Below are positions 57,877-64,000 of a stretch of DNA of 64,000 bases, piece by piece (within the stretch, counting starts at the first letter, position 1; every line of letters starts with the position of its first letter). Both the position numbers and the translations under genes were made by a program. Source of the stretch: Liopterus haemorrhoidalis. Lineage: Eukaryota; Arthropoda; Insecta; Coleoptera; Dytiscidae. The notes beneath the pieces were generated by a model. It did not search any database. It saw nothing but the letters and a program-made list of their open reading frames with translations, and was not told the origin of the DNA. The stretch covers positions 21,008,474-21,072,473 of the forward strand of contig OZ020625.1 in the NCBI GenBank assembly GCA_963971575.1. Reading direction: 5' to 3'.

Positions 57877-57878
<2 letters not shown>
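57712..57878 (-). mobile_element. Gypsy LTR (5' side)
   Basis: Matches the LTR at 55934-56090 over about 155 bp. Its end has an extra segment, AAGACTTGCTATTTTCAAG then ACTTACA, next to the primer-binding site; the other copy lacks this, as if deleted between the two AAGACTT words. Confidence 0.75.

Positions 57879-57932
<54 letters not shown>
57879..57932. repeat. (TA)n microsatellite
   Basis: About 26 TA units between the Gypsy LTR and the inverted-repeat region. Confidence 0.9.
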
Positions 57933-57934
<2 letters not shown>

Positions 57935-58964
57935 AGGCTACAATTCTGCATCCACCCATTAAAAATTTACATTTAATCTTGCGTCCAGGTGCATACTGCG
58001 TCCGATATACGGACGCAAGTTTACATCGCCATGAAAATTATTTTTTGGGCTCATTAAGTGTTCTAGAAGCTATCTACGAATTTTAGTCTGGACGCAAAAA
58101 TGATGATATTTTCTCAAAATGTATAAATTGCTAGTTTTTGCTTTTGCCACCATGAGCGCCACTGTCGCTAGCTGTATATTCGGATTAATATACATTTACA
58201 TATATTGCTGAGTGTTTTGCGTCCTTACACTTGGCAACGTTGTATAACACGGGGGGAGCAGTTAAACAGCAGGATTCCCCAACTATAATGAGTAATAAAA
58301 TTGTGTGGCCTGAGTATTGAATAAATCTGATGTGTCCAACACATAGCGACTCGTCGTAAATAAAAAACAGATGTAATGAATCTTATTTTTGAATTATCGA
58401 GAAAAAGTTTCTTTTCTCGACAGATTTTGCTTGTTACAAAAGTTAAGAAAGTAATCTTGAAATGTTCATAATTATTAGATAAAGAGAAAAGGATGATTAG
58501 TTAAAAATCATGATAGAATCAATTTCGAGTGCAAAAATAAAAAATAAATAAACTATGAAGAGGGGTCTCTTACTATAACTGCTTTTCTTTTACCACAATA
58601 AGTAATTTTACCTTACCTAAGATAATCTAAGTTGTAAGGACGTTCCATTTATAAGACTACAAAAGATTTTTCCGCCCCCCTTACGCTTGCTAAGGCATTT
58701 GACTAACTTGTAAGCTTAGCTAATTCTTTTTACATGTAAAAGGAATGACACCTTATATGACTGGAGGTAAGGTTTCTTTTTCCACATTTTTCTTTCCAGT
58801 TTTAGCGCGCATTTAAAGTGTGGATTAATTTAAACAATTAAAAAGTTTATAAACAGCTATAAACGCATGTTTTTTGCAAATAATATATAATAGCTTATAT
58901 TATTGAACCTAAGCGAACTGCATTTTAATACACACCAAATGCTTTTTCATCGTTTACAGTTTTT
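57933..58964. other. No gene seen; left part of inverted-repeat-bounded region
   Basis: It begins CCAGGCTACAATTCTGCATC, imperfectly inverted at 61730-61780. Several GCGTCC/GGACGC words occur near 57980-58020, also found inverted near 61500-61560. No coding motif. A possible splice donor at about 58608 has no convincing exon. Confidence 0.4.
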
Positions 58965-60005
58965 AGGGTTTTGTAGGTATGACCAAAAAACCCTTATACC
59001 GTCATTTTGTCGTCTGTCTGTCTTTCTGTCTGTCTGTTCGGTAAAAATTGTAGCCAAACGGCTAAACCTAGAGAGTTGAAATTTGGCATGCTTATAAAAC
59101 TCTTTGACCCGCACATAGGAAAAATACTAAAACATCTAAAAAATATATCCCTCTAAAAATATAAACAAATATGTGCTCATCGAAAAAAAAATATTTTTTT
59201 TCAATTCTGAGTAGGGTATCAAATGAAAGCCCTTAGTACGTGGATTAACGATCAAAATTTTATTTTTGCAAAATAAATTATTTTCATGCGATTTTTGCCA
59301 AAATTGTGCAAAAAATTTTTGTCCCACACCCTGTAGCCCAGATGGTTTAAACTAAAAATCTGAAAAAATTCTAAGTAATATACATTGGTGTGAACCGGAA
59401 TAGTACAACAGGAATTTTTGATCAGATTATGTTTTCGGAAAATAACGCATTTTTTGTGTTTTTAACTAAAATATGTGAATTATATAATACGTTGTGTAAC
59501 ATGCCACATCAGTAGCTCTCGTGGCGTGGTTGGATTTGTCGTACGGTTAATTTTATAAGTTAACTTGCAAACTAGGGTTCGAATCCTGTTGATTTTATTT
59601 TTTGTTTTTTTTTTTCATTTTTATTTTGTTTAAATTATTTTGTTAAAATTCTAGTTATATTTGGTAAATGTTGCATTTAATTTTTAAAAGCGTAAATTTA
59701 ATAACCAGTGGAAAGTGTTGAAATTATAATTTAATTCTGTTTGACGAAATCAAAGGGCGGGACTTATGATGTAAGCAACCAATGGAAGCAATAGGTGCAA
59801 TTTTCAAAATCTTAATGAACTTTGCTGTATAAAAAAAAATACTGCATATATTTAGAAACTTAAATAATGGTATTAGGCATTCGAATTAAAATTCATAAAA
59901 AAATATTTTGACATAAAATTTGTTTTGGCATCCCAAATAATCATCGTTCAGTTACTAAATACCTGCAAAACCCAGAAATGTATGAAAATTCACACTTCAC
60001 ATCAA
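58965..60005 (+). mobile_element. HINE-like element, copy 4
   Basis: Complete copy from AGGGTTTTGTAGGTATGACC to CACACTTCACATCAA followed by a T run. CTGT repeats at about 59014-59037. Its tRNA-like stretch at about 59510-59582 has GTGGCGTGGTTGG and GGGTTCGAATCCTG, related to that of copy 2, followed by T runs. Confidence 0.65.
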
Positions 60006-60215
60006 TTTTTTAACGTCCGTCTTATTTTTAATAAAAATTTTATCTATCGCATTTTCACTTAGCATATTTTTATATATCAGTTCCTGATATTATAATACAT
60101 ATGCAATATTCAAAATCATTTCAACACAAATATTTATCCTTCTCATCTCTTTTTGCTGAATTGTTTGCCTCGTTTGTCTGAATTTAAAGACGAATTTCCG
60201 CTTTGACGATTACAC
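60006..60215. other. Spacer, nothing recognised
   Basis: AT-rich spacer between the HINE-like copy and the hAT element. Confidence 0.4.
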
Positions 60216-61048
60216 TAGGGTTCCCATAATTCTCAAACTGAAAAACGGGACATATCTACCAGTTAGCGTATTCGAGCGTGTTACTTCTCTATACCTAGTA
60301 AGGGATATAATCGTTCTCGCAAATTTTACCTTTTTTTTTTTTTAATTTTATTTAGGCCAAATTTAGGGTGGGAAGTCTAAAAAATATATTTAAAGCGCCC
60401 TCTTATATGTGTATTTTGAAATACAGTCATTTTCTGTCGTTTTTTTTTAAAATTTATTCAATAACAGTAAACCGTAGTTTGTAATTGATATTATTTTTAA
60501 GATCTACGACTCAAAATACATAAGTATACACATTTTTAAGTAAATCGGAGAGAAAACATTTTTTCGATTTTTGATCATTTTCAAAGGTTTGTATGAGGAT
60601 CCGTGTTTATTGTATCAGATGGGGTTTTAAGGCCCCTTTTTTTCTATACTAAACAATATATGAAGATTTGAAAAATTTAAACCACATTCTATTGTCCTTA
60701 AATTAGGATTTTTTAAAATTATTAAAAAAATAAAATAAAAAATTAAAATTGGACAAAAAATTGAAAAATTACAAAATGTCTCATTAAAAACTATCTTGAT
60801 CTTTTTGATTAATAATTTGATGTTAATAATTCTTTGGCGCTGACATATACATGTAATTTATCAACAACCAAAATAAATTCGATATATGTTTTATAAAAAA
60901 AATATGAGATTAACATAATTAAGTTTTATTGGCAGGTAAAAGAGGTATCACTAAAAACGGGACATTTTCATGTCTCGGGGAATGTTCTGGGGACATTATC
61001 TATGATAACGGGACTGTCCCTGTCAAAATAGGACTGATGGATTCCTTA
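60216..61048. mobile_element. hAT-type non-autonomous element, 833 bp
   Basis: Left end TAGGGTTCCCAT, right end ATGGATTCCTTA; perfect 8-bp duplication GATTACAC at 60208-60215 and 61049-61056. AACGGGAC words occur near both ends. No transposase. Confidence 0.85.
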
Positions 61049-61777
61049 GATTACACACTCACCTAAACACCGATTGACATATAAACCATAAAAATGGTTA
61101 AACCGTATTATAAAAAATATTAAAAACTATTTAATTTTGATAATAAATCGTATAACGGCGCTAACCTATTTTATAATTCTCAATTCCAAGAATATAAATG
61201 AACGTCTTAATATATAAAAAATAATCAAATGTTTATTTTTTGTTAAGTATTCTTCATTTTTAATTCATATGTTTATTTGTTTGTTTTTTGTTTTATACTG
61301 AATTAAATAAAAGTAATTGACTTATTGTAATCTGTCTTTTTATTTACATATCTTGCGTAACATATGCATAAGTCATTCCTAAGAACTTTTTGTAAAGTTT
61401 TGCAGGCTGTTCGATTGAGATATGTTTACATTAATATAACAGTAAGTATAATTGGCAACTATGTAGGATGCAAGTTTACTGGTAAAATGTGTAACAGATA
61501 TACTTACGGACGTAAAATTACCTGCATTCTGTAGGTGTATATTGGCAGGACGTAATATTGTTTTTAAAATAAAAGGAAGCGATTAAAATACTATTCTAAA
61601 CGTGAAAAAATGAAATGTGTATATTAAAATAGTTCAAAATTTGCAAAAACTGATGCGCTTTCGTTAATCTATGCCAAAATTAAGTTAATATACTTCAACA
61701 AACGTAAAGATATCACTTGTATTTCTGGTGGATGCCAAACGGTAATAACTATATGTGGACGCCAAGTTGTTGCCCGG

Positions 61778-61780
<3 letters not shown>
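61049..61780. other. No gene seen; right part of inverted-repeat-bounded region
   Basis: Ends GGTGGATGCC...TTGTTGCCCGG before TA repeats, imperfectly inverted relative to 57933. No coding motif. Confidence 0.4.

Positions 61781-61819
<39 letters not shown>
61781..61819. repeat. (TA)n microsatellite
   Basis: About 19 TA units abutting a Gypsy LTR fragment. Confidence 0.9.
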
Positions 61820-61822
<3 letters not shown>

Positions 61823-61907
61823 AAGTTACTTGGTTACTGACAAAATATATGAATTATGATTTTGATGTTTTTGTAAAAAACTATAAACTTGAAATAAAAT
61901 ATACTAC
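61820..61907 (+). mobile_element. Gypsy LTR fragment, opposite orientation
   Basis: TTGAAGTTACTTGGTTACTG to AAATAAAATATACTACTATA matches the LTRs at 55934 and 57712 but on the plus strand, again beside TA repeats. Confidence 0.75.
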
Positions 61908-62152
61908 TATATATTAAAATATTTATTATAATTAATCATTTATAATTCTTTTAATGTTTTTTAACTTGATTTTTAAGTATTTTTCACATTTTATTTGTAT
62001 TTTTATTTTGAAGACTGTTTTATAAAATTTGTAAAATTGTATATTTTTTATTTATAGACTGAAGATGACTGGATGTCCCAGTCGAAACGTCTCGTAAAAT
62101 TATTTTTTAATAAAATTTGACGAGTAAATAAGAACTTTTATTTCTCCTTATA

Positions 62153-62185
<33 letters not shown>

Positions 62186-62189
62186 TTCT

Positions 62190-62228
<39 letters not shown>
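61908..62228. other. No gene; PLE/hammerhead-like motif and TA repeats
   Basis: At about 62058-62095 CTGAAGATGACTGG, a short loop and CCAGTCGAAACG form a stem next to GAAAC, like hammerhead-type sequences known from Penelope-like elements. TA microsatellites separated by TTTCTCCT fill 62150-62228. Confidence 0.4.
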
Positions 62229-62230
<2 letters not shown>

Positions 62231-62614
62231 GATAGTTGGGAAAAGATGATATTGTGTCGATAGTAACCACAATTATTTCATATAAGGCCTTTATTTCGTT
62301 AGCCATTCGCTAACTTTATTCAAGGTCTACAAACAAACATTAAATGCAGTTAGTTATGTATACATAACCCTAGTTTATATGTTACTTACTGAAATACTTA
62401 AGTGAGACACATGGATGTAGAATAACTATACGTTATGTAAAACCTAAATTCCGTTATTGACCTGAGAATCTTTTATATTTTTAAAAGTAAGCAAAAAAGA
62501 ATAGATAGAATTCAGTGATACAGATAAACTTTTATAATTATTTTACATATTGGAAATTAAATAATAAAGTTTAAATTTTAGGCAATTAACATGTGGGTTT
62601 TCTTATTATTTTAT
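62229..62614. other. No gene seen
   Basis: GCCATTCGCTAAC and flanks hint at a repeat, but nothing is recognised. Confidence 0.35.
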
Positions 62615-63250
62615 AGTTTATTCTTATTGATGTAGATGTAGAAATTCTTTACTGATTCTAATGAAATAGTTTTACAGAATTTTTTAATCAATGTTTTAAA
62701 ATGTGTGTAACTAGCATTAGTTTTATTTGAAGAAAAGAATTGTTGAAAAAAATTATATAATTTTGGTATATAATACGTAAAACATCTTTCACCAATTTGG
62801 TTCGTTACTTTAAAAAGTTGGGCTTGATCTCTATTGCGGGTTTTATTATTATGATTTAAAGAGGTAATGACTAGTTTATTTTAGAACTGATATGAAAAAG
62901 AGTTGATAAAGATTCATGACCTCCGTTTCATTGAACAGTTTGATAGTGGGATATATGGCAGGTTTTTTGTTAATAATTTTTAGGATTATTTTCTGGCTTG
63001 TAAATATTTTGTTTAAATATTTATCAGCGGCAGCACCCCATGCTATAAAGCCATGTGTTAAAAAAGACTGGACAAATGTATAATAAAAACATTGTTTACG
63101 CAAACTACTGTTTAATTTGTATAAATGTTCATCACATCGGGCATGTTGATCTATTACACAGCCCAACAGACACTTTAGTGCCTGCGATTTTTTAACTGTT
63201 TCTAGGTAATTTTTGGGTGAAGAATCCAAAATAGCCGTCAGATTTGGTCT
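62615..63250 (-). pseudogene. CR1/Jockey-like LINE 3' end, frameshifted
   Basis: The minus strand codes LETVKKSQALKCLLGCVIDQ, FLTHGFIAWGAAADKYLNK, QKIILKIINKKPAIYP and FNETEVMNLYQLFFISVLK; after a frameshift near 62876 it continues RNRDQAQLFKVTNQIGERCF and YIPKLYNFFQQFF to a stop near 62615. It is the same type of C-terminal tail as at 10541-11005. The RT core is missing. Confidence 0.75.
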
Positions 63251-63450
63251 ATCAGATCTAGTTTTTGAGATACACTATATAGGCCTCTTTTAGAATAAAA
63301 TCATCTTATTTTTTAACTTGTACATTTTACGTTATTACTATTACTATAGTCGGATTGCTGATAGGTGAATGTTACATGTATGTATCAAGTAATGCATTTA
63401 TATAATAATCTAGTTACCATTTTTCAGCGATTTTAAAAATGTGTTTTGTT
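63251..63450. other. Spacer, nothing recognised
   Basis: AT-rich sequence between the LINE end and the transposase remnant. Confidence 0.35.
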
Positions 63451-64000
63451 ATTTGTCTTAGCTGCCAGTGTCTGTTAATAATATTAATTGATAGATTTTG
63501 CGGCCAATTATTAAATTTACAAACTTTAATTTTAAATTTGCTGGAATATTTTAAATCCGAAAAAGAGAACAATGGACCACTTATTTCTCTATCTTGTGTC
63601 CGTCAAAGAGTAGCAGCTGCCTTAACGATTTCGGAATCAACAATTCGTAGAATTATAAAATGTAATAAATCTGAATTTCTCACTAACAAAATCACGAGAA
63701 AACGAAGGAAATTAAAATCTGAACCAGTTTATTTTATTGATATATTGGTACAAACGTATGGTCATGAAATACTAAGATTACCTCCTTATCACTGCCAGTT
63801 CAACCCCATTGAACTAATTTGGGGTGTAAGAAAAATTATTATGATAGACATATTGGTCAAAACGGATATAGTGATAACGAAGTTTTGAAAATTTAATAAA
63901 TGAATGGTGGGAAAGGGAAAGGATTGTTGATGATATTAATCCAATAATAATAAATACAAGAAATGACAGCGATAGTTCAGATGACGACGATATCATGCAT
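63451..64000 (+). pseudogene. IS630/Tc1-like DDE_3 transposase, internally deleted, runs off window
   Basis: The plus strand has an N-terminal helix-turn-helix (EYFKSEKENNGPLISLSCVR then AALTISESTIRRI) joined directly to a C-terminal catalytic segment LRLPPYHCQFNPIELIWG, where the Glu is the third catalytic residue. The region with the two Asp residues is absent, so the copy is inactive. After a frameshift near 63830 the frame continues NLINEWWERERIVDDINPII and an acidic Ser/Asp tail to the window end. Such proteins are abundant in insect genomes. Confidence 0.75.

Noticed and set aside
58609..58700. Upstream exon of the host gene
   Set aside because: A good donor is present, but the frame is short and the phase and content gave no support.
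59510..59582. Functional tRNA gene
   Set aside because: The B box is good, but acceptor and anticodon arms do not pair convincingly by eye, and it lies in a transposable element.

Overview
This is eukaryotic nuclear DNA, almost certainly from an insect. It is AT-rich, has spliceosomal exon signals, and is packed with insect-type transposable elements: CR1/Jockey-like, RTE-like and restriction-like-endonuclease LINEs, Copia and Gypsy remnants, a mariner with a DUF4817-type N-terminus, Harbinger-, pogo- and hAT-type MITEs, and a tRNA-derived SINE. I cannot name the species. There are no bacterial operons, rRNA genes or convincing intact tRNA genes. Most long reading frames are transposon remnants or translations of tandem repeats.

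Layout. 1-1.9 kb: 5' half of a minus-strand LINE, with a PHD-finger ORF1 and the start of an endonuclease ORF2 that leaves the window. 3.4-9.2 kb: about 56 copies of a 102-bp repeat ending at a 200-N assembly gap. 9.4-11 kb: remains of two LINEs. 12-14 kb: a deleted copy and a 1.6-kb copy of an unassigned element with CCCAGCAAACATT ends, placed head to tail; a second 1.6-kb copy is at 30.6-32.2 kb. 14.3 kb: a possible small first exon. 15.7-17.4 kb: a broken gag-like LINE ORF1 and its repeated 5' UTR. 19-20.4 kb: a mariner end and the first of four Helentron/HINE-like elements. 21.6-24.6 kb: a 115-bp satellite broken by a hAT MITE. 26-27.3 and 32.2-35.3 kb: nested LINE fragments. 36.5-41.1 kb: a 5'-truncated Copia element with one LTR, itself split by another LINE, and abutting an RTE LINE. 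41.6-43.9 kb: a decayed DD41D mariner with very long terminal repeats and a SINE inside. 44.2-45.9 kb: a palindromic TA-flanked element with a hAT MITE at its centre. 46.6-52.5 kb: two more HINE-like copies, pogo, hAT and Harbinger MITEs and an RTE reverse transcriptase. 54-55.1 kb: a DNA element with a hAT MITE inside. 55.9-57.9 kb: a deleted Gypsy element in TA repeats carrying a 569-bp foldback. 58-64 kb: a region bounded by inverted repeats, another LINE end, and a transposase running off the window.

The most gene-like signal is a set of three minus-strand open segments at 55630-55184, 46438-45929 and 30472-30193. Each has splice signals, all junctions are in the same intron phase (2), and the last ends in a stop codon followed by AATAAA. 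I infer that they are the 3' exons of one host gene of at least about 411 codons whose two introns (about 8.7 and 15.5 kb) hold much of the transposon content. I do not recognise the protein family.
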